From: Janthinobacterium sp. PC23-8 | GTDB taxonomy: Bacteria > Pseudomonadota > Gammaproteobacteria > Burkholderiales > Burkholderiaceae_D | Length of the DNA: 64,000 bases | Direction of reading: 5' to 3' | NCBI RefSeq assembly: GCF_002250505.1 | Contig: NZ_NJGY01000001.1 | Location: 477,900-541,899, forward strand | Shown: piece after piece, positions 36,980-46,468 of the stretch | Layout: every line of letters starts with the position of its first letter | Position numbering within the stretch: the first letter of the stretch is position 1 | The notes under the pieces: model-generated | The model's input: the letters and a program-made list of their open reading frames with translations, nothing else | What the model was told of the DNA's origin: nothing | Database searches by the model: none | Position numbers and translations under genes: made by a program

Positions 36980-39900
36980 TCAGGCAGGCGACATCTGCTT
37001 CACCACCACGCAGTTGCGCCCGGCATCCTTGGCGTGATACAGCGCGGCATCGGCCAGGCGCAGCAGCGCGTCCGCATCGCCCGCTGCCGCTGCCGGCCGG
37101 ACGGCGACGCCGACGCTGATCGTCACCTGCCCCGCATCGCGGCCGGCGTGGACGATGCCAAGCGCTTCGATGGCGCTACGCAGCGCCTCGCCGACATGCC
37201 GCGCTTCCTGCGCGCCGGTGTTGGGCAGCACGATCGAAAACTCCTCGCCGCCATAGCGCGCCGTCAGGTCGCTGGCGCGCCGCGTGCCGGCCAGGAGCGC
37301 GTGCGCGACACGGATCAGGCAGGCGTCACCGGCCTGGTGCCCATAACCGTCGTTGTAGCGTTTGAAGTAATCGACATCGATCATGATCACCGACAGCGGC
37401 TGGCCGGCGCGCGTCGAACGCGCATGTTCGCGGCGCAGCACATCATCGAAATGGCGCCGGTTCGCCAGGCCCGTCAGGCCGTCGGTGATCGACAGGGTCG
37501 CCAGCTTGCGGTTGGCATCCTCCAGCTGGGCGGTGCGCTCGGCCACGCGCCGTTCGAGGTTGTCATGCAGCCTGGCGTTGGCGATCGAGATCATCGCCTG
37601 GGCGCCGAGCATGCGCAGGAAGGTGATCCGCTCGTGCGTGAACGAGGCCTCGGCCAGCCGGTTCTCGAAGTACAAAACGCCGCCGATCTGGCCGCCGTGC
37701 CGGATCGGCAGGCACATCACGCTGTCCTCGATCACTTCGCTGCTGGTGCGAATGGCGTAGCGCAGCAGCGGCAGCGGGAACTGCGGGTCGCTGGCGGCCT
37801 CGAGGTCGAGCCGGCGCGATTGCAGCACGGTGATGGCGTCGCCGTCCATCTCGGCCTCGACATGGTAGACGCCATCGGACAGCAGCAACAGGCGCGCCAC
37901 CTGTGCGCCGGCGTTTTCGCAGACGATGGCAATCAGGCGTGCCAGCACCTTGCGCAGGCCCACTTCGTTCGACAGGATGGTGGCCGCCTTCATCAGCGAC
38001 ACCATGTCGAGCGCGGCACCCTGCCCCTGCACCTGCATATTGCGCGCCTGCGCCTTCGACAGCGCTGCGGCGTGGCGCGCGCGCAGCTGCGCCACCTTGC
38101 CTTCGGCGCCCCACTGCTCGTAGTGGGCGATGGCGTCCATGATGAAGACGGCGGCCACGCGCGGCTGCTCCTGCTCCAGCCAGCATTCGCCGCACAGCTC
38201 ATTGCCCAGCGCCTGCATGCTCACGTGGCCGGCCAGGGCGGCGACGGCTATCGCCTGCTGATACAGGCGCGTGGCAATCTGCAGTTCCTGGCGGCTGCGG
38301 GCCAGCTCGGCCTGCACCAGCAGATGCCTGGCGTCGATGTAGTCCGAGCCTTGTCCGGCCCAGGCGGCAAGACTGCGTTGCACGGTGTCGATCAGGCCCG
38401 GCAGATTGGCCGCATCGAGGCGCGCGGGATCGCGCCGCAAGGCGCGGATCCAGATCAGCGCGGCGTAGAAGCTGGCCTCGACCACCTTGGCCTGGCCGCG
38501 CATGATGGTGGTGACGCGCGTCAGTTGCGCCGCCAGCGGTTCGCCATCGGCACAGTCGAACAGGTAGGCGTTGCGGATTTTCCCTTGCAACAAATAGGCG
38601 CGGTACAGCTGCGATTGGCCATACTGCGCCAGAAAAGCGGCCTCGCTGAAGACCCCGTCATCGTAGCTGTCGTGGCGCGCAGACAGCCCCATCAGGCACT
38701 TGATCGGCCCGATGGCGCCGGCAATGCAGCAGTCGGCCATCGCCTGCTGGCCGTTGGCGCGCATCAGGGCCATGTCCTGCTCGATATCGCGCATCAGCTG
38801 CGGCAAATGGTCGCCCAGGATCAGCCGCTCGGTGGCGCGCACGGCCGCCACCAGGCCGACCTGGACGAAGTCACCGATTTCCAGCGCCCAGCCCAAGGCT
38901 TCCTGGTACAGTGCGTCGCAATTGCGCAGTGGCCGGGTCCAGTGGCTGGTCAGCGCGGCGAACATCAGGCCGGTCTGCGTGCGCGCCTGCAGATTGCTGC
39001 GGCGCCGGGCCAGTGACAAAGCCATGGCGCCGACATCATGGCCGCGCGTCCCGTCGCCCTCGTACAGGGCGATCATCAGCGCGTAGCCGACATAGGCGAC
39101 GGCGCTGAAGTCGCTGCTGCCCTGCCGCATCGACAGGCGGGTCATCGACACCACCATCAGCGCGCTCAGATCCTGCTGGCCGGCGTAGTAGCTGGCCATC
39201 CACAGGCCATGCATGATCTGCATCGCGGCCACATGAACAGGATCGCGCATGTCGGCGGCCGCCAGCAAGCTGGCCGGCGCGCGGGCGCCAGGCAATTGCC
39301 CGATCTCGGCGCGGATGTCATCAAAAAGCGACTTCATCTGCGCCACCTCCTGCGGAATAGCCATGCCCAGCAGCGCCAGCGCTTCGCGCTGCACGGCAAT
39401 GGCTTCAAGCAAGCGGCCCTGCAGCTGATACTGGTGCGCCTCGATGGCGATGCGGCGCACCTGCTGCAGCGGCGCCAGGGCGCGCGCGCGCACCAGGGCA
39501 TGGATCGCTTCGGCGGCATCGAACTGGCCACACAGGTAGCTCGCTTCGGCCGCGCCCAGCTGCAGGTCGAGCCACAAGCCGGTGTCGCCGTGCCCGGCGT
39601 CCACTGGCAGCAGCTCGAGGCCGGCGCGCATATGTTCCAGCGTGGCCTGGAAGGCAGCCGAACGGCGCGCTTTCTCGCCCGCCTGCAGGTTCAGTGCGGC
39701 CAGTTGCAGCCGTTCGCCGGCGTCGTGGATCAAGGCGCGGCCGGCGTTGAGCTGCTCGACGATGTCGAACAGCTTGCCATCGCGCTGTTGCTCGCTGGTG
39801 CGCGCCAGCAGCAAGCGGCCCAGCAGCAGATGGTTGGCCGCGCGGGTCTGCGCATCGACGGCCAGATAGGCGGCCTGCCGCACCCGGTCATGCAGAAACT

Positions 39901-41917
39901 GGTAGCTGCCGCCATCATCGCCAGCGCCGACCGATAGCTGGATCAGGCCGGCATTCATGGCCGGCGCCAGGTCTTGCCGCGTGTGCCCGGGCGCGTGATC
40001 GACGGCCAGCGCCAGCGTGCCCAGGGTGAAGCGGTTGCCGTTGGACGCCGCCAGTTGCAGCAGCTGCTGCGTTTTCATCGGCAGGCGGCGGATTTTCTCC
40101 AGCAGCGCCTCGACCACGTTGTCGGTATATCTGGCCTGCTCGATCGCCGGCAGGTCCCAGTCCCAGCAATCGCCGGCCGCGCGGTAACGCAGATGGCCGT
40201 CTTCGTGCAGCGCGGCGAGAAACTGCCGCAGAAAAAAGGGATTGCCGGCCGTTTTCAGGTGGCACAGGCGGGTCAGCGCGGCGCAGTCGGCAATCGCCAC
40301 GCGCACGGTGGCCGAGACCATCCGCGCCACCTGCGGTTCGCTCAAGGCGCCCAGCGCCAGCGTGCTCACGCGCGCGCCACGCGCGAACAGTCTGTCGCGC
40401 AGCGCCATCAGCCGATGCGCTGCGTCCACTTCATTGTCGCGGTAAGCGCCAATGATCAGCAGGCGGCTTTTGTCGCACGCCACCATCAGCAGCTCGAGCA
40501 TCCTCAAGGTGGCCGCATCGGCCCATTGCAGGTCGTCGAGGAACAGCACCAGTGGCTGCCCTGCGGAGGCGAAGACATCGACGAAACGGGGAAACAGGCG
40601 GTCCAGGCGCAGCTGGGCCTGGGTCGGCGTCGACGCCGGCAGGGCCTCGCTGGCGCCGACGATCAGGGCCAGCTGTGGTATCAGTTCGACCATCGCGCCC
40701 ATGCCGCCGCCCAGGGCATCATGCAGTTTGCAGGTAGCCTGGCGCAGCGTGTCGGCGCTCTGCCCCAGCAACTGCTGCACCAGCGCCTGGAAAGCCTGGA
40801 TCAGCGCCGCATAGGGCGCGTCGCGCTGCAGCAGGTCCAGTTTGCCAGGCAAGAAATAGCCGCGCCGGGCAAGCACGGGTTGCTGCAGTTGATACACCAG
40901 CGCCGACTTGCCAACACCTGAATTGCCCGCCACCAGCAGCATCTCGCACGCGCCAGCGGCGCTGCGTTCGAACCCAGCCAGCAAGCCGGCAACGGCGTCG
41001 TCGCGCCCGTGCAAGGTTGCTGGCACCAGAAAACGGCCATCGTGGATCGACAGGCGGCCGGGCGCGGCAGGCAGCGGCGCGCGACAGGCCGCCAGGTCGC
41101 TGCGCAGGCCTTGCAGGCTCTGGTAGCGTTGTCCGGGATTTTTTTCCAGCAGGCGCTGGATAATCGGCAGCAACTGGCCGGGCAGGCTGGCCAGCACCGG
41201 ATGCGACCAGTCGGGGCTGCGCGCAATGTGGCAATGCACGAGTTCCATCTCGTCGCGCGCCTCGAACGGCGCCTGGCCGACCAGCAGCTCATAAAACGTG
41301 GCGCCGAGCGCATAAAAATCAGCGCGATGATCGAGCCGCCGGTTCATGCGCCCGGTCTGTTCAGGCGCCATGTAGCGCAGCGTGCCTTCCAGATGTTGCA
41401 TACTGGCGCCGCCAAGGTGGGCCGGCGTCGGCTCGCTGGCAATGCCGAAGTCGATCAGCTGCAGTTGCCGCCGTTCGCCATGCCAGACCAGATTCGAGGG
41501 ATTGATATCCTTGTGGATCACGCCCTGCAGATGGACCGCTTCGAGCGCCGTGCACAGCTGCAGCGCGATGTCGAAGAAATCGTCCAGCGCCAGCGCGCTT
41601 TGCGCCGGCGACTGACGCGCCGCCAGCCGCGCGCGCAGCAGCCGGTCCAGCGCCTGGCCTCCAATGTCTTCCAAGAGCATCGTCCAGCGGCCGCCATGCA
41701 GCCGCAGCGCCAGCGGATGCACCACGCCAGGGTGGCGGCACAGGCGCGCGACGGCGTACTCGCGCTTGAAGCTGGCCAATTGCTGAAAAGAAGGGAACTG
41801 CTGATTGGGAATCTTGACGATCAGCGCGGCGCCGTCAGCCGCCCTGGCGCGGCAGACCAGTGAACGGGGCCCGCTATGGAGCTGTTCGATGATGTCAAAA
41901 TCGAAAAGGGCGCTCAT
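36980..41917 (-). CDS. Giant Ser/Thr kinase - AAA ATPase - GAF - GGDEF hybrid signalling protein
   Basis: 1645 residues, predicted cytoplasmic. A protein kinase domain (about 1-275) has VIVKIP-type Lys (IVKIP), HKDINPSNLVW and DFGIA, so it looks active. An AAA/predicted-ATPase domain follows with Walker A AGNSGVGKS (about 330-338) and VLFLDDLQWAD. A long helical TPR-like region (about 650-1300), a GAF domain (about 1320-1460), a coiled coil and a GGDEF domain with GGEEF (1556-1560) and I-site RASD complete it. It couples kinase and cyclic di-GMP outputs; the signal is unknown. Confidence 0.87.
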   Translation of the reverse strand: MSALFDFDIIEQLHSGPRSLVCRARAADGAALIVKIPNQQFPSFQQLASFKREYAVARLCRHPGVVHPLALRLHGGRWTMLLEDIGGQALDRLLRARLAARQSPAQSALALDDFFDIALQLCTALEAVHLQGVIHKDINPSNLVWHGERRQLQLIDFGIASEPTPAHLGGASMQHLEGTLRYMAPEQTGRMNRRLDHRADFYALGATFYELLVGQAPFEARDEMELVHCHIARSPDWSHPVLASLPGQLLPIIQRLLEKNPGQRYQSLQGLRSDLAACRAPLPAAPGRLSIHDGRFLVPATLHGRDDAVAGLLAGFERSAAGACEMLLVAGNSGVGKSALVYQLQQPVLARRGYFLPGKLDLLQRDAPYAALIQAFQALVQQLLGQSADTLRQATCKLHDALGGGMGAMVELIPQLALIVGASEALPASTPTQAQLRLDRLFPRFVDVFASAGQPLVLFLDDLQWADAATLRMLELLMVACDKSRLLIIGAYRDNEVDAAHRLMALRDRLFARGARVSTLALGALSEPQVARMVSATVRVAIADCAALTRLCHLKTAGNPFFLRQFLAALHEDGHLRYRAAGDCWDWDLPAIEQARYTDNVVEALLEKIRRLPMKTQQLLQLAASNGNRFTLGTLALAVDHAPGHTRQDLAPAMNAGLIQLSVGAGDDGGSYQFLHDRVRQAAYLAVDAQTRAANHLLLGRLLLARTSEQQRDGKLFDIVEQLNAGRALIHDAGERLQLAALNLQAGEKARRSAAFQATLEHMRAGLELLPVDAGHGDTGLWLDLQLGAAEASYLCGQFDAAEAIHALVRARALAPLQQVRRIAIEAHQYQLQGRLLEAIAVQREALALLGMAIPQEVAQMKSLFDDIRAEIGQLPGARAPASLLAAADMRDPVHVAAMQIMHGLWMASYYAGQQDLSALMVVSMTRLSMRQGSSDFSAVAYVGYALMIALYEGDGTRGHDVGAMALSLARRRSNLQARTQTGLMFAALTSHWTRPLRNCDALYQEALGWALEIGDFVQVGLVAAVRATERLILGDHLPQLMRDIEQDMALMRANGQQAMADCCIAGAIGPIKCLMGLSARHDSYDDGVFSEAAFLAQYGQSQLYRAYLLQGKIRNAYLFDCADGEPLAAQLTRVTTIMRGQAKVVEASFYAALIWIRALRRDPARLDAANLPGLIDTVQRSLAAWAGQGSDYIDARHLLVQAELARSRQELQIATRLYQQAIAVAALAGHVSMQALGNELCGECWLEQEQPRVAAVFIMDAIAHYEQWGAEGKVAQLRARHAAALSKAQARNMQVQGQGAALDMVSLMKAATILSNEVGLRKVLARLIAIVCENAGAQVARLLLLSDGVYHVEAEMDGDAITVLQSRRLDLEAASDPQFPLPLLRYAIRTSSEVIEDSVMCLPIRHGGQIGGVLYFENRLAEASFTHERITFLRMLGAQAMISIANARLHDNLERRVAERTAQLEDANRKLATLSITDGLTGLANRRHFDDVLRREHARSTRAGQPLSVIMIDVDYFKRYNDGYGHQAGDACLIRVAHALLAGTRRASDLTARYGGEEFSIVLPNTGAQEARHVGEALRSAIEALGIVHAGRDAGQVTISVGVAVRPAAAAGDADALLRLADAALYHAKDAGRNCVVVKQMSPA

Positions 41918-41992
41918 GGGCTAGTCTTGCATTGCAAGGATGATGGCGGGAGCACCGGTGGCGCATTGTCGTCGCGTGATGTAATTAAAAGT

Positions 41993-42001
41993 ATTATATC
42001 A
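41993..42001 (-). promoter_or_regulatory. Extended -10 promoter element of the kinase-GGDEF gene
   Basis: The minus strand reads TGATATAAT, a perfect extended -10 (TGN-TATAAT). The -35 region is weak (TGAGCA). It lies about 76 bases before the start codon. Confidence 0.5.
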
Positions 42002-42116
42002 GCAGGCAGTGTTAGTGCTCATGAATCGCCAGGCTCGTCAAGGCGCGCCGGCAAACCGGCGCCGCTGGCAACATATCGAGCGTCATGAGGGGCGTGCCGG
42101 GAGCATGATCACCACG

Positions 42117-43298
42117 TTAGAACAGATCGAGCTGCCCCGCATTGCCGCCCTTGGCCCTGCTCGCCATAGCCGGCACCGTCAGCGGACGCCGGAACTGCGT
42201 GCTGTCGAGTTGCTTGAAGCGTCCGCCCCTGCCATGCAGGCCCAGGCGGTGCACGGCTTTGTCAAAACGCTGGCGTATCAGGTCGGCCCACACGCCTTCG
42301 CCATGCATGCGCGCACCGAAGCTGCTGTCGTAGTCCTTGCCGCCGCGCATTTCGCGCACGCGGTTCATCACGCGCTGGGCGCGCTCGGGGAAATGCGCTT
42401 CGAGCCATTGCTGGAACAGCGGATTGACTTCCCACGGCAGGCGCAGCACCACGTAATGGGCGTTGATGGCGCCGGCGTCGCGCACCGCTTCAAGCAGCTG
42501 TTCGATTTCCGGTTCGGTCACGAACGGAATAATGGGCGCGATGCTCACGCCGACGGGAATGCCGACATCCGTCAGGGTGCGGATGGTGCGCAGGCGCCTT
42601 GCCGGCGCGGCCGCGCGCGGCTCGAGCGTGCGCGAGATGGCCGGGTCGAGGGTGGTCAGGGTGATCGCCACCGACGCCAGGCGCCGCGCCGCCATCGGCG
42701 CGAGCAGATCGATATCGCGCTCGATCAGGGACGACTTGGTGATCAGGCCCACCGGATGGTCGCATTCGTGCAGCACTTCGAGCACGCGGCGCGTCAGTTG
42801 CCGTTCGCGCTCGCAGGGCTGGTAGGCGTCGGTGTTGACGCCCAGCGCGATCGCTTCGGCGACATACGATGGCTTGGCCAGTTCACGCCGCAGCAATTCG
42901 GGCGCATTGACCTTGGCGACGATGCGGCTTTCGAAATCGAGCCCCGGCGACAGGCCCAGATAGCTGTGGGTGGGGCGCGCAAAGCAGTAGATGCAGCCGT
43001 GCTCGCAACCGCGATAGGGATTGAGCGAGACGCCAAACGGCAGGTCGGGCGAGGTATTGCGTGACAGGATGGTACGCGCCTGCTCGTCGCTGACCTGGGT
43101 TTTCCAGGCACTGGCGGTCTCCTCCCCATCGTCCACCGGCAGGCTCCAGCCGTCATCGAAGCCCTCGCGCCCGTGCACTGCATGGCGGCCCTGCAGGTTG
43201 GAAACGGCGCCGCGCCCTTTGCGCGGCTTGAGCGACTGCGGCGGCAGCATGGTCTGGCCGGCAAAGCTGTCGTCATGCTGCGGAATGATTGCTTTCAT
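42117..43298 (-). CDS. PA0069-family radical SAM protein
   Basis: 393 residues from MKAIIPQHDDSFAG. The radical SAM cluster cysteines are in YRGCEHGCIYCFARPTH, of the spore photoproduct lyase-like group. NPYRG and SYLGLSPGLDFESRI are typical of PA0069 proteins, whose substrate is unknown. A SOS box lies 16 bases upstream of the chosen start; the alternative ATG at 43310 would leave only 3 bases between the box and the start codon. From memory, PA0069 belongs to the LexA regulon in Pseudomonas aeruginosa; I could not check this. Confidence 0.9.
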   Translation of the reverse strand: MKAIIPQHDDSFAGQTMLPPQSLKPRKGRGAVSNLQGRHAVHGREGFDDGWSLPVDDGEETASAWKTQVSDEQARTILSRNTSPDLPFGVSLNPYRGCEHGCIYCFARPTHSYLGLSPGLDFESRIVAKVNAPELLRRELAKPSYVAEAIALGVNTDAYQPCERERQLTRRVLEVLHECDHPVGLITKSSLIERDIDLLAPMAARRLASVAITLTTLDPAISRTLEPRAAAPARRLRTIRTLTDVGIPVGVSIAPIIPFVTEPEIEQLLEAVRDAGAINAHYVVLRLPWEVNPLFQQWLEAHFPERAQRVMNRVREMRGGKDYDSSFGARMHGEGVWADLIRQRFDKAVHRLGLHGRGGRFKQLDSTQFRRPLTVPAMASRAKGGNAGQLDLF

Positions 43299-43313
43299 GA
43301 ACGACCCCATCAA

Positions 43314-43329
43314 CTGTATATACGTACAG
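43314..43329. promoter_or_regulatory. LexA (SOS) box upstream of the PA0069-type gene
   Basis: CTGTATATACGTACAG fits CTGT-N8-ACAG perfectly and has the AT-rich core of the enterobacterial consensus. The flanks (AA/TA) also agree with the palindromic layout. Confidence 0.8.
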
Positions 43330-43330
43330 T

Positions 43331-43359
43331 ATACTATGCCGCAGTCACAGCAAGATCAA
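43331..43359 (-). promoter_or_regulatory. Promoter of the PA0069-type gene
   Basis: On the minus strand TTGATC (43354-43359) and TAGTAT (43331-43336) are 17 bases apart. The predicted start point would fall inside the LexA box, so LexA would block it. Confidence 0.55.
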
Positions 43360-43373
43360 GGGTCGGCAAGGGC

Positions 43374-44021
43374 TTATTTCACGTTTTTTGCGTCAAATGC
43401 GGTGATATAGCTCAACTGTTGAGCGACAAAGCCGTCAAATGCGGCGATCAAAGGGGCGAAACGGGCGACCTCATCTTCGAGTTGCATCAGCGCGTAGCAA
43501 GTCGCTTCCAGGGTGGACAGCTGGTCGGGCACATGCGCCTTGCGGATCAGGTAATGGGATGGCGGCGTATCACGCAGCGGCAAGCGCGGCAGCTGCTGCA
43601 GGGCCGGGTTGAGATACAGCATCTTGCGGCTCTTGCGCCAGGTAGCGTCCAGCACCACCAGCCGCAAGCTGGCCGTATCCTTCAGCCATGCATCGTCGAG
43701 GGGCGGCGGCGGCGCGATGCCCAGCGAGCGGTCGCCGGGCGTGTCCGGGTACAGCAGCACGTTGTGCTTGCCGGCCAGCAGCGCGTCCAGTTCTGCGGCG
43801 GCAAACGCTTCGCCCGTGACCAGGCGGCTGTCGGGCAAGCTCAGGTGCAGCAGGCGCGCGCTGCCCTTGGCGTGCTGCACTTCCAGCGGATGCTGGAGTA
43901 TCAAGATCTCCACGGCATGCGACAGCGGCCGCACCCACTGGCAGATGCAGCCGGACTGCGCGCGCAAACAGGTGGCGCAGCGTTCGCGCCGGGAGGAAAC
44001 GGAGTCAGTCTGGGTCGTCAT
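43374..44021 (-). CDS. tapT: DTW-domain tRNA-uridine aminocarboxypropyltransferase
   Basis: 215 residues from MTTQTDSVSS. The four-cysteine zinc-binding head is CATCLRAQSGCICQ. The DTW region reads LDATWRKSRKMLYLNP, with HYLIRKAH later. DTW proteins transfer the aminocarboxypropyl group of SAM to uridine (acp3U) in tRNA. It lies upstream of the SOS-controlled gene on the same strand, with a 60-base gap that holds its promoter. No longer start is supported. Confidence 0.85.
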   Translation of the reverse strand: MTTQTDSVSSRRERCATCLRAQSGCICQWVRPLSHAVEILILQHPLEVQHAKGSARLLHLSLPDSRLVTGEAFAAAELDALLAGKHNVLLYPDTPGDRSLGIAPPPPLDDAWLKDTASLRLVVLDATWRKSRKMLYLNPALQQLPRLPLRDTPPSHYLIRKAHVPDQLSTLEATCYALMQLEDEVARFAPLIAAFDGFVAQQLSYITAFDAKNVK

Positions 44022-44075
44022 GGTGGAGCACAAAGGCATCAGGACCGCGATTGTAGCGCCCCACCGTCTTCGCCG

Positions 44076-45743
44076 TTAAAACTCTTCCCAGTCGCTGTTT
44101 GTTGCCGCCACCGCCTTGCGCGGCTTGCCGGCGGCGGCTACCGCCACGGCCGGCGGACGGCGCGTCGTCACAGGTGCGGCGGCAACCGCGCGCGTCACAT
44201 GGCTGGCGTCGAGCTTGAACAGGCCCACCACCTCGCTCAGGCGCGCCGCCTGCTCCTGCATCGATTCGGCGGCAGCCGCCGCTTCTTCGACCAATGCGGC
44301 GTTTTGCTGGGTGACCTGATCCATCTGGCCGATGGCCTGGTTGACCTGTTCGATGCCGGAGCGCTGCTGTTCGCTGGCGTCGGTGATCTGGTTCATGATC
44401 TGCGTCACATGACTGATGCTCTGGACGATCTCGTCCATGGTGCGGCCGGCCTTGTCCACCAGTTGCGAGCCCGCTTCGACCTTTTGCACCGAATCGTCGA
44501 TCAGCCCCTTGATTTCCCTGGCGGCCTGGCTCGACCGCTGGGCCAGGCTGCGCACTTCGCCGGCCACTACCGCAAACCCCCGGCCCTGCTCGCCGGCGCG
44601 GGCCGCCTCGACGGCCGCATTCAGGGCCAGGATATTGGTCTGGAAGGCGATCGCGTCGATCACGCTGATGATGTCGACGATCCGGCGCGAAGAATCGTTG
44701 ATGAAGCCCATGGTGCTGACCACTTCCGACACCACCACCCCGCCACGGCTGGCGATCTGCGAAGCGTCGATCGCCAGCTGGTTGGCGCTGCGCGCGTTGT
44801 CGGCGTTGCGTTTCACGGTCGAGGTCAGCTCTTCCATTGACGAGGCCGTCTCTTCGAGCGAGCTGGCCTGCTGCTCGGTGCGCGAGGACAGGTCGAGGTT
44901 GCCGGCCGCAATTTCGCTCGACGCGGTGCCGATGGCGTGGGTGCTGGTGCGCACCTGGCCGACGATGCTGACCAGTTTGTCGTTCATGTCTTTCAGCGCT
45001 TGCATCAACTGCCCCGTTTCGTCGGTGCTGTCGACCACGATCCGGCTCGTCAGGTCACCGGTCGAGACCGCTTGCGCCACTGCCACGGCGCGCGTGATGG
45101 GCCGCGTGATCGAGCGCGTGATCCAGTAGGCGCAGGCGACGCCCAGCATGATGGCGGCCAGGCCCAGCGAGGTGAGCAGCAAGCGGCCATTTTCATAACC
45201 GGCGCGCAGCTCGCCGGCCGTCACGTCGAGCAGTTCCGCTTCGAGCTTGGCCAGCTTGGCCAGCGAGGCCAGGTAAATGTCGCGCTTGGCCGACATGTCG
45301 CCTTCGTACAAGCGCTTGCCCAGTTCCAGGTCGCCCGCATTCTTGGCCTTGAACACGTTCTTGCGCACTTCCGTATAGGCCTTGCGGGTGGCCAGCACCT
45401 CCTGGTACAGCGCCTGTTCCTGCGGGTTCAGCTCGCTTTTGCCGATGGCGTCCTGGATTTCCGTGGCGCGCGCCGACGAGACCGCCATTTCGTTTTCGAA
45501 TTGTTTCTGGTGTGCCGGGTCGCTCACTTTCCAGGCCGCCGCCGTGCGCGCCGCATTGACTTCAATGACCTTGGTCCATTCACCGATCAGTCGCTCGTTG
45601 CGCACCTTGACGCGGACCAGGTCGTCGGTCTCGCGGCTGGCGTTGTGCATCTGCACGATGCCCGCCACCGTCAGCGTGGTGAGCAATACCAGTACTGCGG
45701 TAAAACCTCCACCAAGACGTACGCCGATCTTGAGGTTTTTCAT
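44076..45743 (-). CDS. Methyl-accepting chemotaxis protein with four-helix-bundle sensor
   Basis: 555 residues from [21 protein letters not shown] 4HB_MCP-like periplasmic domain (about 35-185) lies between two membrane helices, followed by HAMP (about 212-265) and the signalling hairpin ([32 protein letters not shown]). The C-terminus is DWEEF, the same kind of CheR/CheB tether as the other receptor. It is monocistronic. A 49-residue in-frame extension upstream is not used because it lacks membrane features. Confidence 0.93.
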   Translation of the reverse strand: MKNLKIGVRLGGGFTAVLVLLTTLTVAGIVQMHNASRETDDLVRVKVRNERLIGEWTKVIEVNAARTAAAWKVSDPAHQKQFENEMAVSSARATEIQDAIGKSELNPQEQALYQEVLATRKAYTEVRKNVFKAKNAGDLELGKRLYEGDMSAKRDIYLASLAKLAKLEAELLDVTAGELRAGYENGRLLLTSLGLAAIMLGVACAYWITRSITRPITRAVAVAQAVSTGDLTSRIVVDSTDETGQLMQALKDMNDKLVSIVGQVRTSTHAIGTASSEIAAGNLDLSSRTEQQASSLEETASSMEELTSTVKRNADNARSANQLAIDASQIASRGGVVVSEVVSTMGFINDSSRRIVDIISVIDAIAFQTNILALNAAVEAARAGEQGRGFAVVAGEVRSLAQRSSQAAREIKGLIDDSVQKVEAGSQLVDKAGRTMDEIVQSISHVTQIMNQITDASEQQRSGIEQVNQAIGQMDQVTQQNAALVEEAAAAAESMQEQAARLSEVVGLFKLDASHVTRAVAAAPVTTRRPPAVAVAAAGKPRKAVAATNSDWEEF

Positions 45744-45870
45744 GATGCTGTCCTGTCTGAAAAAAGTTGCCGCGCGGCCGCAGGCGCGTCGCGCGCTGGG
45801 CCTGATTGTGAGCGCATCAGATAGGCATTGCAAGGAAGAAGATTTGAAAAACAACAATGTAAAGCCAGGC

Positions 45871-46389
45871 TCAGTTTTGCTTGACGACAATCAGTTTCGA
45901 GGTATCGAAACCGAGGCCTTGCGCTTTCTCAATCAAACGCTTTTGCAGGGCCGGATCCATGGTGGGCGTGCGCGACAGCAGCCAGAAATAGGACTTGTCG
46001 GGACCGCTGATCATCGAATAACTGTAGCCCTGCTGGTCCAGATCGAAAACGATATAAGACCCATAGAAAGGACCGAAAAACGACACCTTCAGAAATCCTT
46101 CGTCTTTCTTGTCGACAAAATAGGCCTTGCCTTCCGATTCTTTCCAGACGGCGTCCGCATCCTTGTAGCCACGGTTGACGACCTTCAGGCCGCCATCCTG
46201 GCGCAGGCTGTAATCGGCCGTCACATGGCTCAGGCCACGCTCGAAGGAGTGGTCGAGGCGGGCGATTTCATACCATTTCCCCAGGTATTTGGTGGTGTTG
46301 AAATTGGTCACGGGCACAATATTGTCGGGACGGCCAACACAGCCGGCCAGCAACGCAGTCAACATCAACGGCAACAGCATTTTTTTCAT
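45871..46389 (-). CDS. blc: Outer-membrane lipocalin (Blc type)
   Basis: 172 residues. The lipobox LLAGC follows a short signal peptide, and the lipocalin signature [18 protein letters not shown] is intact. [16 protein letters not shown] and WLLSRTPTM are Blc-like. It probably binds lysophospholipids or fatty acids at the outer membrane. GGAG is 6 bases before the chosen ATG; a second ATG lies one codon upstream at 46392. Confidence 0.9.
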   Translation of the reverse strand: MKKMLLPLMLTALLAGCVGRPDNIVPVTNFNTTKYLGKWYEIARLDHSFERGLSHVTADYSLRQDGGLKVVNRGYKDADAVWKESEGKAYFVDKKDEGFLKVSFFGPFYGSYIVFDLDQQGYSYSMISGPDKSYFWLLSRTPTMDPALQKRLIEKAQGLGFDTSKLIVVKQN

Positions 46390-46468
46390 CATGATCTCCG
46401 GATAACAAGTTGGCGCCGATTGTAGCTTGCCATTGCCGACAGGCGCGTCCGACAAGCGAACAGGGCAA

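Noticed and set aside
36932..39016. A 694-codon plus-strand open frame
   Set aside because: It lies opposite the end of the kinase-GGDEF gene, has biased composition and no recognisable domain.
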